A stretch of 64,000 nt of DNA from positions 14,689,501-14,753,500 of the forward strand of contig NC_087253.1 of NCBI RefSeq assembly GCF_037042905.1, given 5' to 3'. This DNA comes from Lytechinus pictus. Lineage: Eukaryota; Echinodermata; Echinoidea; Temnopleuroida; Toxopneustidae. A model generated the notes under the pieces. It was not told the origin of the DNA, did not search any database, and saw nothing but the letters and a program-made list of their open reading frames with translations. This document shows positions 23,599 through 35,859 of this stretch, one piece after another. The position numbers and the translations under genes are program-made. How positions within the stretch are numbered: the stretch's first letter is position 1; the number at the start of each line of letters is the position of its first letter.

Positions 23599-26500
23599 AG
23601 ATTCAGATGGTCACCATTCGGTCAACAAAATTGTGAATTTGGAAAATACTGAGTTTCTACTCTTCCTTGACTATTTCTTTACTCATGGTCTATGCATTTA
23701 TGTTAAGAGTAATTACGTTGGAAATGTGGAAGTGATAACAGATTACAAATCTGAATTTGTCCTTTGGCTCAAAGTAACCTTCCCATTTCATGAATTTATT
23801 TTGGGTATAGTATACATTCCTTGTGAAGGCTCACCTTTCCATCATAATGATGTTTTTGATCATATTGCAGAAGATTTAGTAGATTACAGAGTTAAGTATA
23901 ATATTCCTGTTATTTTGTTGGGGGATTTTAATGCAAGGACAGGAACTAGGAGTGATTTCATTGAACCTGAGGATCTTGTGTCTGTAGAGGGTGGTGTAGA
24001 ACTGACGTCGCTGATGTCGTTGAGTTCTAAATATGATCTATCTGCAGCTGGAATAGTTACAGAGCGTTGTAGTAAGGACCATTGTGTAAACAATAATGGT
24101 CTGAATTTATTAGAACTGTGTAAAAATCTGGATGTTAAAATCGTTAATGGGAGATTTGGAGATGATCAGGGCCTAGGGGAGTTTACCTGTCAAATAGCTA
24201 AAGGCTCAAGTGTTATTGATTATATGCTCGTTTTGCCTTCTTTGTTGTCTAAAATCACAGATTTTCATATTTATTCATTAGATAAGTGTATGTCAGATGC
24301 ACATGGTGCTGTCTCAATTCAAATGTGTTTTGATAATAGTACTACTGGTCAGTCTGTACAATCTTCAATAGTGGTTGGCACTCATGTAAAAGAAAACTGT
24401 AACTCTGACAAACGTATGTATGTACCTATGAAAACACAATAGAAAATGGAACACGAAGTTGAGTATAATAATGCTTTTAGTCTTGAAGATTTGAAACTTT
24501 TAAATGATAAACTAGATTCAATTGATATTCAAGATGTTTCTCAGGGTGCTGTTGACAGTATTGTACAGAAGTTGAATGATTTGTTAATAGAACCAGCAAG
24601 AAAAGTAGGCATTTGTAAATTGGTCAATATGAATCGTAAACGTAATGTAAGCAACACTTGTGGTAAGACTAGGGATAAACCATGGTTCGATCATACATGC
24701 AAGAGTCAGAGAAAAGAATATTTTAGGGATAAACGCAGATTAGATAAATTGAAAACTGAGGAAGCTAAGGCTGAAATTAAAACAAAGGCCAAGTCCTATA
24801 AATGTTTTATCAGGAACAAATGTAGAAAATATAATAAGAAGTTACATTCATCTTTGCGGGATCTCAAGAAGTCTAATTCGAAAGAATATTGGAATATTCC
24901 GAATAAAGAGTGTAAAACGATTGAAAAGGGTAGCAAAATTTCCTTAGATAACTTCGTGGAGCACTTTTGTAAGTTGAGTATGAAGACAAACACATCGGAA
25001 ATTGGTGAAGGGCACTCTTTTGATCCTACTAAGATAAGTCATTCTCTAAATGAAGACATAAATAGAGATTTTGAATATGATGAAGTCTCAAAAATCATCA
25101 AAAGCTTACGAAACAACAAAGCAAGTGGAATTGATAATGTTATAAATGAGTTTTTGAAAAATTGTCCTAATTTTATGGTAACTATGTTGGTTAAGATCTT
25201 TAATATTGTTTTATGTTCTGCTGTCGTACCGACTGCCTGGTGTCTGGGTATGATTAAACCCTTGTACAAGAACAAAGGTTCAGTGGATGATCCTGATAAT
25301 TATAGAGGTATCACTTTGTTGAGTTGTGTAGGTAAATTGTTCACTGCTTGTATTAACTCTAGGCTTTCCAATTATTTGGAATGTGCAGGAATTTTAGGCG
25401 ATGAGCAGGCAGGGTTTAGAGAAAGTCATAGTACCCTTGATCACATATTTACATTACATGGTTTGATCGATTTGTATCTACACGATGCGAAGAGAATTTA
25501 CTGTGCCTTTATTGACTACAGAAAAGCCTTTGACCTTGTTGACAGATCTAGTCTCTGGTCGAAGTTGATTTCATGTGGTATCAATGGGAAGATTATTAGT
25601 GTTGTTTATAATATGTTTGAAAATGCTAAATCATGCATAAAGTATGGATATAACATTTCTGATTTCTTTACCTGTAATATCGGAGTGCGTCAGGGTGAAA
25701 ATTTATCTCCTTTGCTCTTTGCAGTTTTTCTTAATGATTTTGAATATTTTGTTAGTCGGTATTATAAAGGCTTAAATATGTGCTCTTCTCTAATAAGGGA
25801 CTACCTGAGCAATGATGATGTGGAAGTTTTCTTACGACTATATGTTTTATTATATGCTGACGATACAATAATATTGGCTGAGTCGGCTCAAGAACTTCAG
25901 TCTGCTCTGTCGGCTGTTCATCAATATTGTGAGCAGTGGAAACTTTCTGTTAATACAAGCAAGACTAAAGTTGTGATTTTCTCACGTGGAAAGGTTCGTA
26001 AATATCCAGAGTTTTTGTTTGGGGATACTGCTCTTGACGTCGTAGAGGATTATATTTATTTAGGTACCACTTTTAATTACAATGGCTTCAAGAAAGCTAT
26101 GAAAAAGCAAGTTAATCAGGCTAGGAGAGCAATGTTTAATCTTAAAAGTAAGGCCAAGGTGTTGAGTTTGCCTTTGGACATTCAATGTGAATTGTTTGAT
26201 CAGCTGGTGGTACCAATTTTGTTATATGGTAGTGAAATTTGGGGGTTTGGTGATGTAGATTGTATTGAAATGTTTCATAAGAAGTTTATAAAAAGCCTCC
26301 TTGGACTTAGTCGAGGGTCTGCGAATTGTATGGCATATGGCGAATTGGGAAGAGTCAGTCTGCTTTATATTATTGAAAAGCGTATGATAAATTTTTGGGC
26401 AAGGATTCGTCAAAGTGTAAATGGAAAATCTAAATTGTCAAGTATGATTTATAGGCTTTTGCGTCAACTTCATGATAGGGACCTTTATAAGTCACCATGG

Positions 26501-27031
26501 ATAGTAAAAGTGAAAAACATTTTGGATAGATGTGGGATGTCTAACCTGTGGAGTGTTGAGAATATAGTCTTGGACGTTAAGTGGGTTAAGTCAACTGTGA
26601 GTCTCAGATTGGATGATATTGCTAAACAGGAATTGAATACTGAAATTAATAGAAACCGTTTGTGCATGAATTATAGGATATTCAAACAAGATTTTGGGTT
26701 TGAGAACTATTTAGTGAAATTAGATTTTGCAGATAGGATTGAACTCTGTAAATATCGTTGTGGAAATCATAGATTGCCAATTGCTAATGGTCGTTACCTG
26801 CCTAATCAAGGTTTGCAAACTTGTACTCTATGTGACTCGCATGAGCCAGGAGACGAGATTCATTATGTGTTTAATTGTCCTGCTTTTGAAAGTTAAAGGA
26901 AAGCTTAAATTAGAGGGTATTATTTTGTCAGACCAAACGTGATTAAAATGCACAAGCTGTTTAATATGCGAAATACAAAAGACTTGAAAAATCTGTCAAG
27001 ATTTTGTAAATTCATTATGTCAAAATTTTAA
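23599..27031 (+). pseudogene. Endonuclease-reverse transcriptase ORF with three nonsense codons
   Basis: One frame runs through the whole coding part. The first block (to 24439) is an apurinic-type endonuclease that lacks its N-terminus; LLGDFNARTG and the late SDAHGAVSI segment are visible. A TAG at 24440-24442 separates it from the polymerase block (24446-26893), which has the LYKNKG and NYRGITLL region, AFIDYRKAFD, GVRQGENLSPLLF and the catalytic YADD (about 470 codons after 24446), then a Cys/His end (CTLC...HYVFNC). TAA codons at 26894 and 26906 precede a still open end, RPNVIKMHKLFNMRN, that stops at 27031. There is no frameshift. The product would nick target DNA and copy its RNA in place, but this copy is inactive. 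Confidence 0.85.
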
Positions 27032-27390
27032 TATCTTAAGTGTAGTTGCTGTCTTGGTTACTTTCTTGTATTAGGGCATGATTTCAGATTTTGCTGGATT
27101 GCACCTGCACATGCTCAGTGGGGTACTGGTCTCCAGATACTCTCTGGCATGTCGGGAGTGGGTGGGTTAATTTGTGCCCGTTTCTATTTCTATTACTGCT
27201 CTTGTATTGTACATATGTTTATTATCATCATGTTTGATTCTTGTTACCTTGGTATTTTTTTCTTATGCCTATTATTTCCATTGTTGTAAGTTGTTATATT
27301 TCTTCTATGCCCCCAGGAGGGGCCGTCAAAGAAATAAAATCATTGTCAAAATCATTGTCAATCATTGTCAATTGTCAATTGTCATTGTCA
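27032..27390 (+). other. LINE 3' UTR and ATTGTCA-repeat tail
   Basis: About 300 bases of untranslated sequence end in 'gaaataaaatcattgtc' and several ATTGTCA units. The final units overlap the 3' end of the Ig gene 1 reading frame on the other strand. Confidence 0.75.
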
Positions 27391-28337
27391 CTCAGGTTTT
27401 GAGCTGTAATCTTTCTTAACCTCATACACAGGATGCAAGTAACAATGATCATAATAACTATGAATGAGCTCAGAAGCCCAATTACTTTAAATAGGGACCT
27501 CTTCAAAAGCATCATTTTGTTTTCTATCGCATCTGGTATCGAGTTTTGATTAGAAGAAGGAGCATTGCTTCCTCGGCCTGGAAGCAAGTTTGTTGCTGAT
27601 TGTTGGACAGGTGAGGGGGTAGTGTTCCAGTGTGCCATGTCTGCAATAGCTTCATTCTTGACCGGATCCCATCCACCATCCGCACATTGTGATATGGTCT
27701 TGGTTTGATCAAAGGTGGAAGAACAACATCGTACGAAATGAATAGTCGTTCTTGCCAGTATGACCTGACGCAAGGCCCCACCACTTTCGACTGGTCTGTC
27801 TAACTGGGGAAGCCTCACACTATCCTGGTAACATTGAATTTGGCCGGCTATAGTTCCTTTGGGAGCAGTGCAGTGTAGCTTCATCCATACCCCATCTAGA
27901 TGGCCACTGCTTGATCCGCACGATGCCTTACCAGGAGGGTAACCAACACGCAACCCAACCCTTGGGTAGTCAGGTAGCAGTCGACTCCTGTTGTATGCCG
28001 AAAGAATAAACGTTCCCTCGTCATCTCGTGATACAGGATTTATGGTCAAACGGACCAAACAGGTAGCGTCTGTGACACTATCCCCAAAATGTTGAAGGTC
28101 ATATCGCAGAGGTATCGGGTTATCTTGTTTTGCTGAGTTGTAGAAGGGTAACTTGTATCCATGTCGCAAAGTAGTTGAGGTGCTGTCACATGGGTATGAA
28201 AAGTTGAGCGCTTCGGTCTCTCCTTCTCTAGCATGGAGGATTGTGCCAGTACTTGGGTTGTTAAACATGATACATGTCATGCTCAAGACAAATAAGAGTT
28301 GAGTAATTTTACCATGAGCTTTGCCAAACTCACACAT
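27375..28337 (-). CDS. Ig-like receptor gene 1 (320 aa, single exon)
   Basis: It encodes a type I membrane protein of unknown function. A hydrophobic signal peptide (about residues 10-26) is followed by a first Ig-like domain (about 33-136) with Cys50 and Cys93 and the motif SRDDEGTF, a linker LPDYPRVGLRVGYPPG, a second domain (about 138-225) with Cys140, 156, 169, 204, 205 and 218, a Ser/Pro/Asn stalk and a membrane segment (about 284-305). The tail is only about 15 residues. The last residues, DNDN, and the stop are encoded by the ATTGTCA tail of the adjacent LINE. Domain 1 has no Cys where strand F normally has one. ATG at 28337 is chosen; only a TTG lies upstream in frame. It is the most divergent of the four copies. 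Confidence 0.85.
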   Translation of the reverse strand: MCEFGKAHGKITQLLFVLSMTCIMFNNPSTGTILHAREGETEALNFSYPCDSTSTTLRHGYKLPFYNSAKQDNPIPLRYDLQHFGDSVTDATCLVRLTINPVSRDDEGTFILSAYNRSRLLPDYPRVGLRVGYPPGKASCGSSSGHLDGVWMKLHCTAPKGTIAGQIQCYQDSVRLPQLDRPVESGGALRQVILARTTIHFVRCCSSTFDQTKTISQCADGGWDPVKNEAIADMAHWNTTPSPVQQSATNLLPGRGSNAPSSNQNSIPDAIENKMMLLKRSLFKVIGLLSSFIVIMIIVTCILCMRLRKITAQNLSDNDN

Positions 28338-28343
28338 ATTCAA

Positions 28344-29696
28344 ATTAATATTATTTACTCGAATTTAAAAAGAAGTAGGGAATCGCAGTAAGTGAGTGTT
28401 AAAAATTGTTCTTCCAATTAATCTTTTCAAAATACAGATTTGCAAGGAACGGGGATTTCAGTTTGGAAACTCAATTTACGAAGAAAAAATTTTAGAGAAG
28501 AGTCAACAAAAAGGGGGATTAAATGATCAAAAGATGAAAGTTTTTTGGATAAAATAAACTCACAGATCAGTGTCTTTTTGATGGTGAAACTAATTTATGT
28601 TCACCTCACTCTCTATACTAGACTCTTTCATATGCACCAATGGATTATGTCTTCAAAACTCAGTCTTAACAGAATTCAATAACAGCAACATAAATGTAAG
28701 CGTTAGAATTAAATTATTATCAAATAGGGAACAAAGATATTAACTAGAGGTAATTAATGTAGATTTCCACGGGTTATTTCCATGTATAATGTATGTTGAG
28801 TATTCTATTCTGGATCTGGATCCGGATGTATACCATGCAGGGCCCTCCTGGGCATAAACGCATGCTATTACATCAAGAATTCACAAGTATGCCAAAGCTG
28901 CTGTCTCTGTTTTTGAATCTTGATATATCAGTTGTGATGCTCAGTAGTCAAGTACAGGATAGATTCATAAATGCAGGAAATAAATGTTCATATTCACTGT
29001 ACATATACACATGTACACTCCAAACAATTCTTTGTTGAAATTCTTGCACAACAGAATGTACTGCAAGATGACTATAATTTGATTGCTCAAAATGTTATTT
29101 TTTTAACATGTTTCACTTCACACACTGGAAATATCAAGAATTACATGTAGTCTGCCATGAAGTTTAAGAGCAAAAAAATGTCCTTACATGTATGCCTGAA
29201 GTTGCATTCTTAGAGGATTATTTTAAGAGTGAGACTTTCACTTTGATGAATCAAAGACGGAGCTTGAGAAGAAGGAGAAAAGAGTGGTTATTTCCTGTTT
29301 TGCGGTTGCAATTTTAGCTCGTACAGCAGTTGGATGTGTCTTCCATTAAAGTTCAAATTTCAAATTCATACTGATGTGTTTGTAGCTTGACCTAGTCCAG
29401 AGATTCTGAAGAGGAGAAAAATGATCATAATTATTTTTATGGTTTTTGCAACAATTGATTTACCGAGAGATATTCAAGTGATTTCTTGTTTCAGTTGATA
29501 GAAAAATATACTTTCTGCAAAGCTTATATCAACATATGAAATAGATATTTCTATAAAACTCTTGAAGAAAATTCTAAGCTTATTTCTAACATCACCTTTC
29601 AAAATAAAAAAAGTAGATTTACTTACATGTATGTTCTATTTGGAGCCTTAATGCTGGTCTATTATGAGAAAGAATGTACGTGTACCAAACTGTTCA
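28344..29696. other. Upstream region of Ig gene 1, no gene seen
   Basis: It should include the promoter of gene 1, but I cannot place it. It does not show the conserved upstream block found before genes 2-4. Short open frames here lack support. Confidence 0.4.
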
Positions 29697-30582
29697 CTAG
29701 GCGGTGCTGCACCATCCCGAGTTTGCTCAATCTCGAGATTTTAGCCCGATCAGCCCTCTTCGCGATTAATCTCGAGATTCAAGAAACCCCGTCTGCACCA
29801 TCCCACGAAGAGCGATTCCTGCTCGAGCGAGGCAACAAGCCCGATATTACGAGCATGCGCACTTTCGGATCTTGGAGTTTCAACGGCCCGCGCTTTTGAA
29901 TAACTTCCCGCGATATGCAAGCAATGTACTTCTTTCACTAGCACTTTCGCCGAATTCAACCGGTGTTATGCAACAATCCTCTCAGCTCAGCGAGTGAAGA
30001 AGTGATGTATTCTTCGTTAAATATGATGGCAGAGTAGGAGGCAACGACACAGAGAGAGAGAAGGAGAGAAGGAGGAAAGAAATGCTATTTGCTCACATTT
30101 TGCGAAGGAATAAGACAACACTGCTGTCAGTTGTTATTGAATATGACCATCGTCGATGAGCGCCTCCCCCTTCGGTCTGGTGTCTCCCAAAATCCATTCA
30201 CTGGTGGGACACCATCGTTGCTTATGAACGCTATTCGCATGTATAAAGTTGACTTTCGCACGTGTTTATGTTTTGACCAAGGCGGAAGTGGAACGCGAAT
30301 TGCATTATGGACTGACGTCATGAATAAATTACCCCGAGTCCAATCTCGAGTGCGTCTGCACCGACGAATTAGCGGGATAATTCGTAAAATAGCGCGCTAT
30401 TTTGCAAATAAACCCGAGTTGACTTGGGATTGCAATCTCGAGATTAATCCTACGAACTAGCGCGATAATTGCGTCTGCACCGCCAAGGCGCCAACTATCT
30501 CGAGATTTTTCAGATCGGGATAATTTGCCGGATCAGAAATAGCGCGCTAATTTGAAAACTCGGGATGGTGCAGACGGCCCTG
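29697..30582. mobile_element. 886 bp element with terminal inverted repeats
   Basis: The left end contains CTGCACCATCCCGAGTTT and the right end its exact complement (18 bp core), with looser pairing outside it. Subterminal regions repeat 'atctcgagatt' and 'agcgcgcta'. The interior (about 29.9-30.3 kb) is non-repetitive, GC-richer than the surroundings and has no clear transposase. It is probably a non-autonomous DNA transposon. No certain target duplication is seen. Confidence 0.75.
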
Positions 30583-32540
30583 AAGACACTTTTTGTACTG
30601 ACACAAAGCTGGTTACACATTGTAAATGTGGTCATAAATTTCAATGTATGTGACAACTTACCAGTTTCACTTTTATAATTTTACACCAGCCCAAGCTTGA
30701 AAAATGTCAAATACATGTACAGTGCAGAGTGAAAGCCAAGTAATCATAAATCGTATAAACCTTTTCTTGTCGGCCCAGTCCGCTCTATGAATTCCTTCCT
30801 TTCAGGAATTTGCCTGCTGGTAGGATCCGGCAACAAATTTCTCGGATTACACTTTGGGTTATTCTCTTCATCTTGTGATAATGATATTATATTAAAGGGG
30901 TATTTCAGGCTGAAAAAATATGATTCAAACAGATAAAGTAAAGTCAGACATAGAAAAAGTGTACAACTGTTAGATAATGATTGCTGCAACTTATTTTGTT
31001 ATAAGAGAGACATGCCATTCACATTAAAAAATATGGCATTAAACTATGCAATAATTATGATTTTATGTAATCAGTATTGTAGTCAAGGCTCAAACCTCCA
31101 AGGCCAAGGCTTCAATACTCAAGGCCAAGGCTTCAATACTAAAGGCCAAGGCCAAGGCATGGAAACCCAAGGCCAAGGCCAAGGCCTGAAAACCTCAAGG
31201 CCAAGGCATTTCAAATGATATGGAACAATGACCCAACAATACTTAGGCGGCAGACATGGTACATAGGGCAAACTGTACAAAAGGTGTCATATCGAATCCT
31301 ATGGGACACTATAAACTGCGTGTGCTTTCCGCGCGTGTCTACCACTCTATGGAAATACCATAGGAAATTTCATGTTTTGTTAACAATTTTGTCATTCCTG
31401 AAAAAAGTTCCCACTTTTATCCTTAGTTTCAATGATATAATGCTGATGATATCATATTATTTCCATTAAATAATTGAAATTTTTGCAAAGATGTTAATTA
31501 CATTCGCGTTTTGGGGTCAAAAACATCCCTTTCATATAAAGAATAGGATGAAACTCAACGTAAAATCCTACTTTATGTCACCACAAACGATTTCCCACTC
31601 GATCCAATTTCACTTGATGGTATCTTACAGCTTAGTTTCCATGAGTCATTGTGCAGTTTTCTCTAAGCTTTACGATGATGTAAGAATGATGTTCATTGGT
31701 CAAACTTCGCGTTCGCGTTTTAGCTTTAAATAAACATGTGTCAGACCACAAGCCAATGGCAAAAGTTGTCATATTCGGGCCGGGCGCGAACTGTACCTAA
31801 TATGCTGACAGCGCAGTGCATGCAGTGCAGCAGGCAGGGGCCACGGCCGCCGTGCCCTAGCGTATAGCCCTAGCGCTAGTCGGGCTGCGCTTGTGCGACT
31901 GTGCGTGCGCCGCTGAGCATTGGCGCGCGCAAGGGGTCCAAAAGGCGTAAAAGGACTTGATATGTGAGCGAGCAAAATTTTGACCCTTGTACATGTAAAA
32001 CAAAAAAAGTTTCATGATTGATTTAGACACAACATTTAAATAATAATAAAGTTACTTCTGTACATTTGATAAATTATTTTTCTCAGCTATTTACATCCAC
32101 GGTCATCTGATCCTGGCATGCCCATTCTCAACGTATGTCTTTCTCCACTCCCCGTGACAGGGGCGGCTGCCGGCAGAACATATTTTGTTTGGGGGTGTGG
32201 TCAAAAGACAAAAAGGGCACTTATATGTCAAAATGGACATTTTGGTGCAAACAGACATTTCGTGAAATAAGACATGAAAATTAAACATTCCGAGCTGTTT
32301 TTTAACTAAATAACTAACGCGAGCGCGAAGCGCGAGCTTAAATTTTTATTTCACTGACCAGAAAAAGAAACTATTAAGGACTGCATTTAGTGACTCATAA
32401 ATAGGATACATAACTCACCAATCAAAATAATGTGAGCACAAAGCGCAAGCTCAAAGATTTTGTGATTACAACAGGAAAACTGGACATTCTAAGCATTTTT
32501 TTGTAAACGGAAACAAAATGAGTACCTTACTTAACAATTG
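30583..32540. other. Intergenic, repeats only
   Basis: It contains a TTAA-MITE-like scrap at 30893-30985 ('ttaaaggggtatttcaggc'), a CAAGGC minisatellite, a GC-rich tract at 31770-31960, and a 'gcgagcgcgaagcgcgagct' repeat with a weaker second copy ('gtgagcacaaagcgcaagct') at 32318-32455. I see no exon. Confidence 0.45.
31082..31208 (+). repeat. CAAGGC minisatellite
   Basis: Units of 'aaggccaaggc' with short spacers such as 'ttcaatact' and 'atggaaaccc' recur about ten times. One frame reads as Gln-Gly repeats after a hydrophobic start (31012), but nothing else supports a gene. Confidence 0.7.
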
Positions 32541-33765
32541 ATGTGAGTGCAAAACATTGTATTAGATGACACTAATTTAGAAAGTGTCACATTCATGAAA
32601 TTTCTCAGTGTTACAGTTGATAATAAGCTTTCCTGGAAATACCACATAGATTGTACTTGTAAGATTATTTCGCGAAACATTGGCATTATCAATAAATTTA
32701 AATTTCATTTTTCGTCGTCATCACTTTTAATGCTATATTTTTCTTTGATCCTACCTTACCTGAATTATGGGATACTTGCTTGGGGCAGCACCCATCAAAC
32801 CATTTTAGATTGACTGTTATTACTGCAAAAGAAGTCCCTTCGTATTATTCATAATTCAGCTTTTCGTTCACACACTGACCCACTATTTTTTGACAGCAAA
32901 TTGCTGAAGATAAGCGACCTATACTTATTTCATTTAGGACAATTTAACAAAAATACCCTTCCACGTGTATTTGATTCTATGTTTCCTCTTAATCGGTCTT
33001 TTCATAATTACCCTACGAGGCAATCTAATGAATTTCATTTACCCCGTTTTAGAACTTTATTAGCAAAGAGTACATTTATGTTCGATGGCCCAAGATTTTG
33101 GAACTCCCTCGACAATACCATAAAAAACAGCCCTTCCATACATTCTTTTAAAGGAAAACTAAAAAACTTCTTACTTAAATCCTACCAAGGTCTTCATTAC
33201 TAATTCCTGCTCGTTACCACCCCCTCTCAGACACCAAGTTATTTTTATTAGTCTCTATCATTTTGTTTTATTCTCCATTTTCGGTCGCAATTCGTCCTGT
33301 TTTTATTTATGATTATTTCTCCTTTTGTCGTCCTGTTTTTTTTTTTTTTTGTGGTATTTTACTCTTTATTAGTTTTGTCTTGTTCTGTGGGTTATCTTTT
33401 TTTTTTTTTTTTTTTTTCCGTAGGCAAATAGCAACCATTGCGTCCCCCCCCCTCTCTCTCTTTCTCTCGCTCTCCCCTTTTCTCTTCCTTTAGGAAGGTT
33501 CACATTATACAAGCTATGCTTTTTAGTGAATCTCCCATTTCCACACATACCTTTTTTAAAATTTAAATCATATATTATAATTTGTCTACAAAATGCACCA
33601 TATTTTGTATATATATATATCTTTATATGTTTATTATGTATGTTTTTTAATATGATTATAATGACAATGATTTGTATCGCAAATATTTGTTATAAAGTAT
33701 GTAAATGATTTGTATCAATATTTATGTCATTTCTGTTGCAAAAAAATCTGAATCTGAATCTTATA
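32530..33765 (+). mobile_element. 5'-truncated CR1/Jockey-like LINE
   Basis: It consists of the polymerase remnant plus a 3' UTR with poly-T and CT tracts (33330-33490) and a tail of 'atctgaatctgaatct' at about 33747-33762. It is in the plus orientation. Confidence 0.75.
32547..33203 (+). pseudogene. C-terminal part of a LINE reverse transcriptase
   Basis: The frame holds the region after the catalytic core of a CR1/Jockey-type polymerase: FLSVTVDNKLSW, LPYLNYGILAWG, LQKKSLRIIHNSAF, and a C-terminal segment ending FKGKLKNFLLKS. One in-frame TGA at 32811-32813 interrupts it. The endonuclease and catalytic parts are missing, so this is a dead 5'-truncated copy. Confidence 0.85.
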
Positions 33766-34689
33766 AAAAAATGCATGGAACTCCACATATATATTTTTAA
33801 ATTAAATTTCAATTTAACAGAAAAGTATCATATTGTTTTTTGTAAAATTTTCTGTTGGAAATTCTGAAGGTCATCATTTTACATCATATATAAAAGAAAA
33901 TTGTCAAATATATGTTGCAGGAAGGGCTAAAAAATGTCAAATTTGTGGTGCGGGACAAAGTGTCATTTCAAATGTGACTGACCGTAATAGGACTGATGCT
34001 TCACAAATTTGAATGTCTTATTTGAGACTTCTGTATGTAAGTAATGTTTAGCAGGTATTGAAATTGGTAAAAGTGTTTTAATTTGAAAGAACTATCAAAT
34101 TAAAGAACTATTAAAAAGTAAACAGTCACTTTTTCCATGTCCTTTTTGTGTTTGCGACCAAGCAATTTTTTGGACGTCATAGCGTTCACAGTATACAGTA
34201 TACAACCTTTTTGTATATATTGTTTTAAAGCCTCGTTTGTCTACTCAAGATACATTGTCATAAACTTGACAGAAAGACTTGCCCCTGTAAAACTGACAGC
34301 ACCAAGTACTAGAAAAGAATGTCAAAGTGTAATGCGACTGACTGTGGAATCGCCCATGTACATGTACATGTAGCCTACATATATTGTAGGGCTGCAGATT
34401 TTGTCTTCGTCATGCTGTTATGAAACATCAGCAATATGAACCATGCAGAAGATTGTGCATTGCGAAGCAGCCACCGCCTATTGCATTTCTGTTCTCTTTT
34501 TATAGACCAGGGTCTTGTCTGCCAGTGAACATTGTCAATAAAAAAGCAAACAAGTATTACTATAAAGGCATGACCGTGGTGTATTATCCGGGAGGGGGGG
34601 GGGGGGGGCAGGCATGCACATACATTGGTGGTACATGGATGTGGCAATGAACTTTCAATGATAACAATGATTATTCACATGCTCACTTT
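33766..34689. other. Intergenic, no gene seen
   Basis: It has a TACATGTA cluster at about 34356-34372 and a poly-G run at about 34590-34608. Short open frames here are not supported. Confidence 0.4.
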
Positions 34690-35859
34690 GTTCCTAGGCA
34701 CAGTTGTACTTGTGTCCAAGCAGAAATTCAGTGTCCTTAGGTGCACAAAATAAAATCCAGTATAATGCAAAATATATTTTTTTATAAAAAGAAGGCATTA
34801 CAATCCTTTACTTTCATTTATTAGGGCAAGGCCACTGTTCTTTCGGTTACATAATTACAACACAAGTGGCCATGGCCAAAAGTATAGAGGACACCAAGAA
34901 TATCCAGGGCCAATAAAAGGTGCAAACTAAATGCCAACTATATAAATTTATTTATTAGAAACAAGTTAAAGGAATAGTTCAGTTTGACACCAGGTCTAAG
35001 GAAAAGGTAAGGAAAAAGGTATTCGCACTGCCACATTATTTGCTTTTGAGTCCTGCTTTGTTCTGTGAGTCAGCATGACATCGCTGTTGTTCAGAGTGCT
35101 AGCAATTGCTTTCTGAATGCAAGAAAAAGGTTTAAGCACAAGTAAAGGGTCTATGCGTATGAAATAAAGCAATTGCTAAGACATGATCTTTAGCTGTGCT
35201 AGCAATCGCTCGCAAGAAATTGCTTCTCTAATGCATCTGACCTAAATGAGACCATCATTCCATGGCTTTTTCTCAATAAAAAAAGTCTGTATGCAGTTAC
35301 ATCAATTAACTTCAATTCAACTTCAATTTTAGCCTGATGAATATTTAAATGTCTATGAAGTATTGCATTGGAGTCCCGGCCTTTGTTTGGATACCCAATC
35401 ATATAGACACCACTTGAGATAAGACGCAAATATGTGCAAAGTAAATTACATGTATTATCTGCAGCCAGCTGCATATGGGGTGTGACGTCACTCATATAGT
35501 AGCTCTATGGACCGATTAAGGCAGAAATATGGATTGAAATTTCATTTTTGAGAGATGATTTCTGCAAGCCTCATTCACTATTTTGAAAAGAGAGGTGATT
35601 TATCTGATTAGTAATACTTTCCCTTTACAATGAAGAAAAAATTGTCATTATCAAATACTTTTGAATCTTCAGGTTACTCCTTTATTCACATGAGGTGAAG
35701 TTAAACTATGTAGATGTTAACTGATAATGACACCTATTTCCTGGGCAAGATAAATTTACCTTTCATTCTTTATTAAACATGCCACAGGAAATTTGAGCTC
35801 TGTAAAATTTATATTGGACCAAGTAAAAAAAAACAATTAGTCACCAGGCAAGGTTCTCT

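Larger units (their letters stand above)
23599..27390 (+). mobile_element. Non-LTR retrotransposon (APE-RT type), 5' truncated
   Basis: The element holds an endonuclease-reverse transcriptase frame, a 3' UTR and a tail of ATTGTCA repeats (about 27337-27390). It is cut at its 5' end inside the endonuclease. It inserted at the 3' end of Ig gene 1, in the plus orientation. Long coding stretches with only three nonsense codons point to a fairly young insertion. The clade is not certain. Confidence 0.85.

Noticed and set aside
24446..26893. An 816-codon host gene
   Set aside because: YADD, NYRGITLL and the endonuclease before it in the same frame show that it is a LINE.
31012..31218. Gln-Gly repeat protein after a hydrophobic start
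   Set aside because: The repeat comes from a CAAGGC minisatellite, and the hydrophobic start alone is weak evidence.
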